In this document: positions 57,029-64,000 of the stretch, piece after piece | Position numbering within the stretch: the stretch's first letter is position 1 | How the letters are laid out: each line of letters opens with the position of its first letter | Origin: Corynebacterium tuberculostearicum | GTDB taxonomy: Bacteria; Actinomycetota; Actinomycetes; Mycobacteriales; Mycobacteriaceae | Assembly: GCF_016894265.1 (NCBI RefSeq) | Contig: NZ_CP069791.1 | Span: 1,550,001-1,614,000, forward strand | Direction of reading: 5' to 3' | Length of the DNA: 64,000 bases | The notes under the pieces: generated by a model | What the model saw: the letters and a program-made list of their open reading frames with translations, nothing else | Databases searched by the model: none | What the model was told of the DNA's origin: nothing | Translations under genes and position numbers: made by a program

Positions 57029-58255
57029 GTGAGCCGTAACCAAGAACGCCTCGGCCGATCGATGGAGCCGAAATACGTCAAGCGCCGCCAGCGCGGCATT
57101 GCCGTTGTCATTGCGTCGATCATCGTTATCCTTGGCGCCCTTATCTACATCGGATTCCGCCTCGGCAATACCTCCGCCGATTATGAAGGAACCGGCAACG
57201 GTACCACCCAGCTGGTGGAAGTGCCGGAAGGCTCGTCCATGTCCGAGCTCGGACCTGCATTGGTAGAGAAGAATGTGGTGAAGACGCAAGACGCTTTCGA
57301 TTCTGCTGCGTCGATGAACCACAGCGCAAGCCAAATCCAGCCGGGCTTCTATCGACTGCAGGAAGAAATGAGCGCGGATGCAGCAGTCGAGGCACTGCTG
57401 GATGAGAATAACCGCGTGGACATGCTCGAGGTCCAAGGTGGCGCCACCTTGGAGGACGTCAAGGTTGTGGGCGGAGACGTTCGCTACGGCATTTACTCCC
57501 TGATTTCTGAGGTCAGCTGTAACGATGGCAACTGCCTGAAGAAGGAGGACCTGGAAAAGGTTGCGGCGGAAACCGACCCATCCGAGCTGGGCGCACCGGA
57601 GTGGGCCTTGGACGCTATCAACAAGCGCGGTAATGACCCCAAGCGCATTGAGGGCCTTATCGCCCCAGGCCAGTACGTCTTGGACCCCAATATGGAGGCC
57701 AAGGATATCCTCAAGGACCTCATCACCCGTTCCACCGAGCGCTACAACGAGACCAATATTGAGGAACGCGCCCAGGCTATCGGCTTGAGCCCTTATGAGC
57801 TACTCACCTCCGCTTCCTTGGTGGAGCGCGAGGCGCCGGCAGGCGAGTTCGACAAGGTTGCCCGCGTTATCCTCAACCGCTTGGACGAGCCAATGCGCCT
57901 GGAGTTTGACTCCACCGTGAACTACGGCTTGGAAGACGTAGAGCTGGCCACCACCGATGAGGCCCGTGAGGAGAAGACCCCGTGGAATACCTATGCGAAG
58001 GAGGGCCTACCGGATACCCCGATTGCTTCTCCTTCGGACGATGCAATCAAGGCCATGGAAGAGCCGGCCGAGGGCAACTGGAAGTTCTTCGTCACCGTGG
58101 ACCAGGAGGGCACTACCGTCTTCTCCGATAGCTACGATGAGCACTTGGGCCGCGTCGATGACGCCATCCGCTCCGGCGTGCTTGACTCCAAGCGCGAAGG
58201 TGAGGGCGCTGGTTCCGGCAACGGCGACGCCGCTGCCGAGCAGCCCGCCCAGTAG
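57029..58255 (+). CDS. mltG: Endolytic peptidoglycan transglycosylase MltG
   Basis: Cuts newly made glycan strands at the membrane to set their length. The 408-residue protein has a short basic N-terminus, one helix (about 23-46), a LysM-like segment (VEVPEGSSMSELGPALVEKNVVKTQDAF) and the YceG catalytic domain with LLTSASLVEREAPAGEFDKVARVILNRLDEPMRLEFDSTVNYGL, containing the catalytic Glu. The stretch NTYAKEGLPDTPIASPSDDAIKAMEEP is a further family signature. GTG start at 57029. Confidence 0.95.
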   Translation: MSRNQERLGRSMEPKYVKRRQRGIAVVIASIIVILGALIYIGFRLGNTSADYEGTGNGTTQLVEVPEGSSMSELGPALVEKNVVKTQDAFDSAASMNHSASQIQPGFYRLQEEMSADAAVEALLDENNRVDMLEVQGGATLEDVKVVGGDVRYGIYSLISEVSCNDGNCLKKEDLEKVAAETDPSELGAPEWALDAINKRGNDPKRIEGLIAPGQYVLDPNMEAKDILKDLITRSTERYNETNIEERAQAIGLSPYELLTSASLVEREAPAGEFDKVARVILNRLDEPMRLEFDSTVNYGLEDVELATTDEAREEKTPWNTYAKEGLPDTPIASPSDDAIKAMEEPAEGNWKFFVTVDQEGTTVFSDSYDEHLGRVDDAIRSGVLDSKREGEGAGSGNGDAAAEQPAQ

Positions 58256-58286
58256 AGTCGCGACAACCACAAAGAGGTAGAACACC

Positions 58287-59114
58287 ATGCCACGTGCGGC
58301 GGTCCTTGGTAGCCCCATCAAGCACTCCTTGTCTCCGGTGCTTCACAATGCTGGCTACGAGGCCGCCGGACTGGCCGGTTGGGACTACACCCGCTGTGAA
58401 ACATCGGCGGAGGGGCTGCCGGAATTGGTGGCGGCAAGCGACTCAGAGTTTGTTGGTTTCTCCGTGACCATGCCCGGCAAGTTTGCCGCCCTCCGCTTTG
58501 CGGACACCGTAAGTGACCGGGCCCAACTGATTGGCTCAGCAAATACCTTGGTGCGCAGGGCTGATGGTTGGTATGCGGACAGTACCGATACCGAGGGCGT
58601 ACGCGGCGCGCTCGCCGAACTCCTGGGGGATAGCCCAGTAGCTCATGCGCTGCTTATTGGTGCTGGGGGCACCGCTCGTCCCGCGTTGTGGGCGCTTTCC
58701 GAGCGCGGGGTGAAAAAGGTTACGGTCCTCAACCGTTCCGACCGTAGCGCCGAACTGTTGCCGCTCGCGCAGAACCTAGGGCTGGAACTTTCCTTTGTCA
58801 GTTTCGACGGGGACTTATCCGCGCTGGCTCGCGCCGTCGATGTCATTGTGTCCACGGTTCCAGCCGCGGCGGTGAAAGACTATGTCTTTGACCTCGCCCA
58901 CGCACCGGTGCTGGACGTCATTTATGATCCCTGGCCTACACCGCTGACCACGTGCGCGGCGGCCAATGGGTACAAGACCGTCGGCGGGCATGTCATGCTC
59001 GCGCACCAAGCATTTAGCCAGTTCGAGCAGTTTACCGGGGTGGCTGCGCCGCGGGAAGAGATGCTCAAAGCATTGCACCAAGAGCTGCAGCGGCGGTCGC
59101 AGACGACTAAGTAG
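58287..59114 (+). CDS. aroE: Shikimate dehydrogenase
   Basis: Reduces 3-dehydroshikimate to shikimate with NADPH in the common aromatic pathway. The 275-residue protein has the substrate motif LGSPIKHSLSPVLHNAGY, GFSVTMPGKFAAL with the catalytic Lys (where most have NVTIP-x-K), DSTDTEGVRGAL, and the NADPH loop LLIGAGGTARPALWAL. ATG at 58287 follows AAAGAGGTAG. First of the aro genes here; it runs on from mltG with a 31-base gap. Confidence 0.94.
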   Translation: MPRAAVLGSPIKHSLSPVLHNAGYEAAGLAGWDYTRCETSAEGLPELVAASDSEFVGFSVTMPGKFAALRFADTVSDRAQLIGSANTLVRRADGWYADSTDTEGVRGALAELLGDSPVAHALLIGAGGTARPALWALSERGVKKVTVLNRSDRSAELLPLAQNLGLELSFVSFDGDLSALARAVDVIVSTVPAAAVKDYVFDLAHAPVLDVIYDPWPTPLTTCAAANGYKTVGGHVMLAHQAFSQFEQFTGVAAPREEMLKALHQELQRRSQTTK

Positions 59115-59116
59115 AA

Positions 59117-59151
59117 GGGGACGTCGGCAAGCGCGGGCTGTAACCCCGCGC
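59117..59151 (-). repeat. Weak copy E of the dispersed repeat with hairpin
   Basis: Starting three bases after aroE, the minus strand reads AGCCCGCGCTTGCCGACGTCCCC-like sequence, similar to the repeat core but with several differences and an inserted CG. Unlike copies A-D it lies opposite to the gene before it. GCGCGGG (59131-59137) and CCCGCGC (59145-59151) form a hairpin that may act as a weak terminator. Confidence 0.35.
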
Positions 59152-59205
59152 AGCAGGAGCTGCAGACTTCGCCATGTAGACATTGGCGCGCAGCGCTTCC
59201 TCACG

Positions 59206-59619
59206 GTGGGCCTTAGAGTGATCCCCGTGTTGATACTCGGGGGACTTATCTATTGTTTATGGGCAGCAGCCTTGTCTTGGTGGGATATTCGGCAGCGCCG
59301 ATTGCCAGACTGGCTGACGCTTCCAGCTGCGGTGCTCTCGCTTGCCGTTGCCAATTGGAGTGGGCTGTGGTGGCCGGGGATGTACCTGGTGCTAGGGCTA
59401 GCCCGTGCAGGAGTCGGTGGAGGCGACATAAAACTCGCCTGGCCCCTAGGAATGCTGGTGGGACATGTGGCCGGGTTTATGGGCGTGGTAGCGGCAAGCG
59501 GCTGTGCGTCCCTTCTGACTTTGGTCTGGTCTGCGTGTGTCGGACAGAAGAAGAGCCCGCACGGCCCTGCAATGTTGCTAGCGGCAACGGTCGTAATCGC
59601 ATGTGCACACCCTCTTTGA
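59206..59619 (+). CDS. Prepilin peptidase (type IV leader peptidase, A24 family), short form
   Basis: A membrane aspartic protease of about 137 residues. The two catalytic aspartates are in [19 protein letters not shown] (near residue 26) and [14 protein letters not shown] (GxGD, near residue 75). About five hydrophobic segments; the cytosolic methylase domain of full-length PilD is absent, as in TadV-like short forms. No pilus genes are near. Start uncertain: GTG 59206 or GTG 59218. Its stop lies inside the hairpin before aroC. Mycobacteria have a similar gene after aroE (from memory). Confidence 0.82.
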   Translation: MGLRVIPVLILGGLIYCLWAAALSWWDIRQRRLPDWLTLPAAVLSLAVANWSGLWWPGMYLVLGLARAGVGGGDIKLAWPLGMLVGHVAGFMGVVAASGCASLLTLVWSACVGQKKSPHGPAMLLAATVVIACAHPL

Positions 59620-59627
59620 GGGGGTGG
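59608..59627 (+). terminator. Hairpin overlapping the end of the prepilin peptidase gene
   Basis: CACCCTC pairs imperfectly with GAGGGGGTG around the loop that contains the stop codon; AATATTTT follows at 59631. It may separate aroE and the peptidase from the aroC transcript. Confidence 0.5.
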
Positions 59628-59675
59628 AAGAATATTTTGCGGGGCCAAGTTGGTACTGGATTGGCCAGGCCGTGC

Positions 59676-59681
59676 GATAAT
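59676..59681 (+). promoter_or_regulatory. -10 box of a probable leaderless aroC mRNA
   Basis: GATAAT ends six bases before the aroC ATG, where no ribosome binding site is present, so the transcript probably begins at the start codon. TTGGTA at 59650-59655 is a poor -35 candidate with a 20-base spacer. Confidence 0.5.
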
Positions 59682-59687
59682 ACCCGC

Positions 59688-60899
59688 ATGCTTCGTTGGA
59701 CTACTGCAGGTGAATCGCACGGCCAAGCTCTAATTTCAATGCTGGAGCACATGCCCGCTGGGGTCCCCATTACCCGCGCCGATATCTCTCATCAGCTTTC
59801 CCGGCGCCGCCTAGGCTATGGCCGCGGTGCCCGTATGAAGTTTGAGGCTGATGAGGTCACCGTGCTGGGTGGAGTCCGCCACGGGCTTACCTTGGGTAGT
59901 CCCATCGCCATCATGATTGGCAATACGGAGTGGCCCAAGTGGACCACCATCATGTCGGCCGATCCGCTGGATATGGACGATGAAGAAACCATCAAGGCGA
60001 TGAACTCCGGCCGCGGTGCCGCCTTGACGAGGCCGCGCCCTGGGCACGCGGACTTTGCCGGAATGGTGAAGTACCGCCACAGTGAAGCACGCCCCATCCT
60101 CGAGCGGTCCTCTGCGCGTGAGACGGCGGCGCGAGTGGCCGCAGCTACCGTTGCGCGTAACTTCCTGCGCGAGACCTTGGACGTCGAGGTTCTTTCCCAC
60201 GTGATTTCCATTGGCGCTTCCGAGCCTTATGAGGGGCCTGCGCCAGCGTTCGCGGACATTGAGGCTATCGATGCCTCGCCGGTCCGCGCCTGCGATAAGG
60301 CGGCTGAAGCCTCCATGATCGCGGAAATTGAGGCCGCAAAGAAGCAGGGCGATACCTTGGGCGGCATCGTTGAGGTTGTGGTCGATGGCCTGCCTATCGG
60401 CCTGGGCTCGCATATTTCCGGCGATGACCGCTTGGATGCCCAATTGGCCAGCGCGTTGATGGGTATCCAGGCTATCAAGGGCGTGGAAATTGGCGATGGT
60501 TTTGCCGAGGCCCGTCGTCGCGGTTCCGCTGCCCACGATGAGATGGTGCGAACCGAAGAAGGCGTATCCCGCCTTAGCAACCGTGCAGGCGGACTCGAAG
60601 GCGGCATGACGAACGGTCAGCAGCTGCGCGTGCGGGCGGCGATGAAGCCGATTTCTACCGTTCCGCGTGCCTTGCGCACTATTGATATGGAATCCGGCGC
60701 TGAAGCTACTGCCATTCACCAGCGCTCCGATGTGTGCGCGGTTCCGGCGGCGGGCGTCGTTGCAGAAGCAATGGTTGCCCTCGTTCTTGCGCGCGCCGTG
60801 CTAGAAAAATTCGGTGGCGATAGCCTCGAAGAAACCTCCGCGGCCATCGCCGCGTATGATAAATACGTTTCGGACCGCCTTGCTTTTGACCAGGAGTAA
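59688..60899 (+). CDS. aroC: Chorismate synthase
   Basis: Makes chorismate from EPSP using reduced FMN, the last common step of aromatic synthesis. The 403-residue protein begins [16 protein letters not shown] with the first conserved His, continues with [58 protein letters not shown] and ends with the signature [31 protein letters not shown]. The frame is open far upstream, but the family start is at 59688, just after a -10 box. aroK follows after three bases. Confidence 0.97.
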   Translation: MLRWTTAGESHGQALISMLEHMPAGVPITRADISHQLSRRRLGYGRGARMKFEADEVTVLGGVRHGLTLGSPIAIMIGNTEWPKWTTIMSADPLDMDDEETIKAMNSGRGAALTRPRPGHADFAGMVKYRHSEARPILERSSARETAARVAAATVARNFLRETLDVEVLSHVISIGASEPYEGPAPAFADIEAIDASPVRACDKAAEASMIAEIEAAKKQGDTLGGIVEVVVDGLPIGLGSHISGDDRLDAQLASALMGIQAIKGVEIGDGFAEARRRGSAAHDEMVRTEEGVSRLSNRAGGLEGGMTNGQQLRVRAAMKPISTVPRALRTIDMESGAEATAIHQRSDVCAVPAAGVVAEAMVALVLARAVLEKFGGDSLEETSAAIAAYDKYVSDRLAFDQE

Positions 60900-60902
60900 G
60901 TT

Positions 60903-61439
60903 ATGACCACCCCAACCGCCGTTACGGGCCTGCCCCGTCCACGTGTTGTTTTGGTTGGCCCGCCAGGTGCGGGTAAATCCACCATTGGCCGCCGCCTTTC
61001 CCACGCCTTGAGCTGCGAACTGGTGGATTCGGATCACCTTATTGAGCAGGCTAAGAATAAGCCGTGCGGGGAAATCTTTAGCGAGCTGGGTGAACCAGAC
61101 TTTCGCGTGCTTGAAGCCGAGCACGTTGCTGCGGCACTGCGCACTGGTGGAGTCGTTAGCCTCGGCGGCGGGGCAGTGCTGACGGACTCCACCCGCGGGC
61201 TGCTGGAGCGCCATACCGTCATCTTTTTGGATACTTCCCCTGAAGAAGGTGCACGGCGGACGTCTGGGGATAGCAATCGGCCGGTTCTCGCGGCCGCAGA
61301 TCCCCTCGAGCACTACCGCAACCTCGTGGAGGCGCGTCGCCCGTATTACCAGGAGGTAGCCGATTATCGGGTGCGCACCGATGCCCGGACCCCACAGCAG
61401 GTGGTGGGCGATATCCTCGGCTTTCTCGATACCCTGTAG
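60903..61439 (+). CDS. aroK: Shikimate kinase
   Basis: Phosphorylates shikimate at the 3-position using ATP. The 178-residue protein has a P-loop GPPGAGKST at 19-27, VDSDHLIEQ with the Mg/shikimate-binding Asp pair, the LGGGAVL motif near residue 92, and the lid arginine region (RRTSGDSNRPVL). The N-terminal 12 residues are an extension. It lies between aroC and aroB in a compact operon. Confidence 0.96.
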   Translation: MTTPTAVTGLPRPRVVLVGPPGAGKSTIGRRLSHALSCELVDSDHLIEQAKNKPCGEIFSELGEPDFRVLEAEHVAAALRTGGVVSLGGGAVLTDSTRGLLERHTVIFLDTSPEEGARRTSGDSNRPVLAAADPLEHYRNLVEARRPYYQEVADYRVRTDARTPQQVVGDILGFLDTL

Positions 61440-61504
61440 ATTCCCCGCCGCGCTAGCACTAGTCTCTCGCCCCACTGGCTCGGCGTCGAACGGAAAGGAC
61501 CACC

Positions 61505-62575
61505 ATGCCCAGTATTGCCGTTAATGGACCACAGCCCTATGAAGTTCGCATTGGCGCTGATCTCAACCGGGACATCGCGCGGCGCTGTGCGCAGATTGGT
61601 GCAGGCCAGGCTGGCATTATCTACCAGCCGCCGCTGCGTGCCGCGGCCGAGCGCCTAGCGGAACTCATTGCCGCTGAGGGGGTGGAGCCTACGCTTATCG
61701 ACGTCCCCGATGCCGAGGCCGCCAAGCAACTCAGCGTCATCGGTGGCGTATGGGATCAGCTGGGGGAAAAGGGCTTTAACCGCCGTGACGTCATTATCGG
61801 CCTCGGCGGCGGCGCCACCACCGATTTGGCTGGGTTCGCTGCGGCTGGGTGGATGCGCGGCATCAAGGTCATTCAGGCGCCTACCACGCTATTGGCCATG
61901 GTTGATGCGGCCGTCGGCGGCAAAACCGGTATCAATACCGCAGCCGGCAAGAACCTCGTTGGCGCCTTTCATGAGCCAGATTCTGTGTTTGTGGATCTCG
62001 AGCGTCTGGATACCCTGCCCGCGGCAGAGATCATTGCTGGCTCGGCAGAAATCATCAAAACCGGATTCATCCATGACCCGGTGATCCTTGAACGCTATGA
62101 CAGTGACCCCGGCGCATGCGTGGACCCGCAGGGCTTCCTTCCAGAACTTATTGCGCGCTCCATCGCGGTCAAGGCCGCGGTGGTGGGCGAGGACCTCAAA
62201 GAATCGGGCCTGCGGGAAACGCTCAACTACGGCCACACCTTTGGCCATGCGGTGGAGCGCCATGAACAGTATCAGTGGCGCCATGGCAACGCGGTGGCCG
62301 TGGGCATGATGTTCATCGCCCACCTGGCGCATGAGCGCGGCCTCATTGACGCAGAGCTGGTGGAAAAGCACCGCCGGATTCTTGACAGCATTGGGCTGCC
62401 GACCACGTATAGGCCGGGCCAGTTCAGGGACCTGTATGAGGCAATGACCCACGATAAGAAGAACCGCGACGGAATGATTCGCTTTGTAGCCTTGACTGGG
62501 GTGGGCGAGACCACCCGTCTCGAGGGGCCCAGCACGGAAGAGCTAGAGGCGGCCTACGCCGCGATTTCGGAGTAG
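61505..62575 (+). CDS. aroB: 3-dehydroquinate synthase
   Basis: Cyclises DAHP to 3-dehydroquinate with NAD and a divalent metal. The 356-residue enzyme shows [55 protein letters not shown] and the metal-binding histidines in [13 protein letters not shown] near 240-252. ATG at 61505 follows GGAAAGGA. aroQ follows after three bases. Confidence 0.97.
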   Translation: MPSIAVNGPQPYEVRIGADLNRDIARRCAQIGAGQAGIIYQPPLRAAAERLAELIAAEGVEPTLIDVPDAEAAKQLSVIGGVWDQLGEKGFNRRDVIIGLGGGATTDLAGFAAAGWMRGIKVIQAPTTLLAMVDAAVGGKTGINTAAGKNLVGAFHEPDSVFVDLERLDTLPAAEIIAGSAEIIKTGFIHDPVILERYDSDPGACVDPQGFLPELIARSIAVKAAVVGEDLKESGLRETLNYGHTFGHAVERHEQYQWRHGNAVAVGMMFIAHLAHERGLIDAELVEKHRRILDSIGLPTTYRPGQFRDLYEAMTHDKKNRDGMIRFVALTGVGETTRLEGPSTEELEAAYAAISE

Positions 62576-62578
62576 AAA

Positions 62579-63007
62579 ATGAAGATTATTGTCCTCAACG
62601 GCCCGAACTTGAACCGCTTGGGAAAACGCCAGCCGGATGTCTACGGCTCCACCACCTTGGCTGACGTAGAGCAAATGATTGCCTCGCGCGCTGCCTCGCA
62701 CGGTGCAGAAGTAGAGTGCTTTCAGTCCAACCATGAGGGCGAGCTCATTGAGAAGGTGCATGCCGCCGCGGATGCGGGCCTCCCAGTGATTATCAACCCC
62801 GGCGGTTTTACCCATACCTCAGTGGCCCTGCGGGATGCCCTGGCAGAGGTAGCCGATGGCGCCGGATTCGTAGAGGTGCATATTTCTAATGTGCATGCGC
62901 GCGAGCCCTTCCGCCATCACTCCTATCTCAGCCCTATCGCCCGCGGCGTAATCGCCGGGTTGGGGGTCTTTGGCTACGTGGCGGCAGTGGACTACCTCTG
63001 CCAATAG
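62579..63007 (+). CDS. aroQ: Type II 3-dehydroquinate dehydratase
   Basis: Dehydrates 3-dehydroquinate to 3-dehydroshikimate; a dodecamer in characterised members. The 142-residue protein begins [24 protein letters not shown], with the catalytic Tyr in DVYG and Arg in [34 protein letters not shown] and [31 protein letters not shown] (catalytic His) complete the pattern. It closes the aroC-K-B-Q cluster; pepQ follows with its own -10 box. Confidence 0.97.
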   Translation: MKIIVLNGPNLNRLGKRQPDVYGSTTLADVEQMIASRAASHGAEVECFQSNHEGELIEKVHAAADAGLPVIINPGGFTHTSVALRDALAEVADGAGFVEVHISNVHAREPFRHHSYLSPIARGVIAGLGVFGYVAAVDYLCQ

Positions 63008-63077
63008 GCACCCCACGAACGGGCTGGGCGGCAGCCGGCAAAGAAAGAAATCCGCCCAACTGCGGTGGCAGGGTCGA

Positions 63078-63083
63078 TATACT
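63078..63083 (+). promoter_or_regulatory. Possible -10 box of the pepQ promoter
   Basis: TATACT 46 bases before the pepQ start; the -35 region is weak. A 7-base inverted repeat (TGGGCGG/CCGCCCA) overlaps the region just upstream. Confidence 0.4.
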
Positions 63084-63128
63084 GGGTGGATACTTTCTAC
63101 ACCGCAGTCGACCCAGAAGGATGAAATC

Positions 63129-64000
63129 ATGGCTTTGGCAGATACCCGTTTTAGTGACCGGCGCCGCAAGCTTGCCGCGGAACTGGCCGGCCAGCGCATC
63201 GATGCCGTTCTGGTCACCCACCTCACGCACGTGCGCTACCTTTCGGGATTCTCCGGCTCGAATGGCGGGCTACTCTTGCGTAAGGACCTTACCGCGCAGG
63301 TTGCTACCGACGGCCGGTACACCACGCAAATCGCCCGCGAAGTTCCCGATCTGGAGGCTATCCAAGGCCGCGCGGTAGGAAAGGTGCTGCTGCAGCAATT
63401 TGCCGATGTCGAGGGGCCGGTTCGAGTCGGTTTTGAAGCCGACTACCTCTCGGTCTCTGAACTGAAGGACCTCGAAGAGTCCGCCCCGGAGTCGGTTACC
63501 TTGGTTCCTATCGCCGGGGTCATTGAGAAAATTCGCTTGGTCAAAGATTCGCTCGAGTTAGAAAAGCTGGAAGAGATTGCCGCGCTGGCTAATCAGGCAC
63601 TGGAGGAGTTGCTCGCCGCTGGTGAGTTGCGTGCCGGCCGCACCGAGCGCCAGGTGGCTGCCGATTTGGAATATCGGATGCGCATGCTTGGCTCGGAGCG
63701 AGTGAGCTTCGATACCATCGTGGCTTCCGGCCCGAACTCGGCGATGCCGCACCATGGCGCTGATGACCGGGTCATCGAGGATGGCGACCTTGTGACCATC
63801 GATTTCGGTGCGTACCTGCGCGGGTTTAATTCCGACTGCACCCGCACCTACGTCGTGGGCACGGCGAATGACTTTGCCAAGGAAATCTATGATGTGGTGC
63901 TCCGCGCCCAAAAGGCAGGCGTGGCAGCGTCGGTGCCGGGCGCTAAGCTTGCCGACGTCGACGCCGCCTGCCGCGATGTCATCTCCGCCGCCGGCTATGG
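63129..64000 (+). CDS. pepQ: M24 family aminopeptidase (Xaa-Pro type), partial
   Basis: The first 290 residues of a creatinase-fold metallopeptidase; the gene runs off the window end. An N-terminal domain (RYLSGFSGSNGGLLLRKD, TDGRYTTQIAREV) is followed by the catalytic domain, with PHHGADDRVIEDGDLVTIDFGAYLRGFNSDCTRTYVVG holding the conserved His and the first two metal-binding Asp residues. The remaining ligands lie beyond the window. ATG at 63129 has AGAAGGA at 63115. Its neighbour beyond the window is likely efp, as in related genomes, but this is not visible. Confidence 0.93.
   Translation, partial: MALADTRFSDRRRKLAAELAGQRIDAVLVTHLTHVRYLSGFSGSNGGLLLRKDLTAQVATDGRYTTQIAREVPDLEAIQGRAVGKVLLQQFADVEGPVRVGFEADYLSVSELKDLEESAPESVTLVPIAGVIEKIRLVKDSLELEKLEEIAALANQALEELLAAGELRAGRTERQVAADLEYRMRMLGSERVSFDTIVASGPNSAMPHHGADDRVIEDGDLVTIDFGAYLRGFNSDCTRTYVVGTANDFAKEIYDVVLRAQKAGVAASVPGAKLADVDAACRDVISAAGY

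Noticed and set aside
1-64000. CRISPR array, prophage or integrated plasmid
   Set aside because: No regularly spaced repeats, cas, phage structural or integrase genes were seen; the only mobile element is the IS110.

Overview
The window is a contiguous stretch of a Corynebacterium-type actinobacterial chromosome. GC looks like roughly 60 % by eye. GTG and TTG starts are frequent, several mRNAs look leaderless, and the window carries phosphatidylinositol-mannoside (PIM) synthesis, arabinan synthesis and actinobacterial HemQ. From memory, the gene order follows the M. tuberculosis Rv2682c-Rv2535c segment closely (dxs, RNase D-like, DUF3000, hemQ, msrB, aftC, ribD-like; thrS-HIT-pgsA-acyltransferase-pimA; tesB, yebC, ruvCAB, yajC-secDF, lipoprotein, apt, rel, ppi, MBL hydrolase, hisS; Zn-peptidase, aspS, rarA, alaS, ruvX, mltG, aroE, prepilin peptidase, aroCKBQ, pepQ). 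The species is not determined; a human-associated Corynebacterium such as the C. tuberculostearicum/C. accolens type is only a guess.

Layout. 1-8.3 kb: isoprenoid (dxs), RNA processing (RNase D-like), coproheme decarboxylase (hemQ), msrB, arabinosyltransferase, reductase and transporter genes. 8.3-9.3 kb: seven tRNA genes, one Val(CAC) on minus and Gly-Val-Gly-Cys-Val-Gly on plus, with identical copies. 9.4-12.2 kb: a small membrane protein, then a CopC / PCuAC-type lipoprotein / DyP peroxidase cluster. 12.3-18.1 kb: thrS, a HIT protein and the PIM operon (pgsA, acyltransferase, pimA) with overlapping stops and starts. 18.1-29.9 kb: GT87-type transferase, tesB, yebC, ruvCAB, yajC-secD-secF, peptide-binding lipoprotein, apt. 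30-39.5 kb: rel, a secreted 5'-nucleotidase, DUF421 protein, a small secreted protein of unknown role, cyclophilin, thiol peroxidase, MBL hydrolase and hisS. 39.5-47.7 kb is the accessory part: TetR-sdaA with a palindrome over the sdaA promoter, an FMN reductase/LLM flavoenzyme pair, a HEPN-CBS fusion protein, an IS110-family element with a structured 5' noncoding region (candidate bridge RNA), and pit phosphate permease. 47.9-64 kb: Zn-peptidase, aspS, phosphotransferase, rarA, alaS, ruvX, mltG and the aro operon (aroE, prepilin peptidase, aroC, aroK, aroB, aroQ), ending inside pepQ.

Most interesting signals: (1) a dispersed intergenic repeat, core GCCCTGCTTGGCGACGCCCC, in at least four places, each downstream of a gene and in that gene's sense orientation; (2) an IS110 element lying against one of these copies, with hairpins in its 5' noncoding region; (3) a HEPN-type R-x4-H motif fused to paired CBS domains; (4) a 25-bp inverted repeat sitting on the sdaA promoter beside a TetR gene. 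Start sites, promoters and terminators were judged by eye; no database search was possible.
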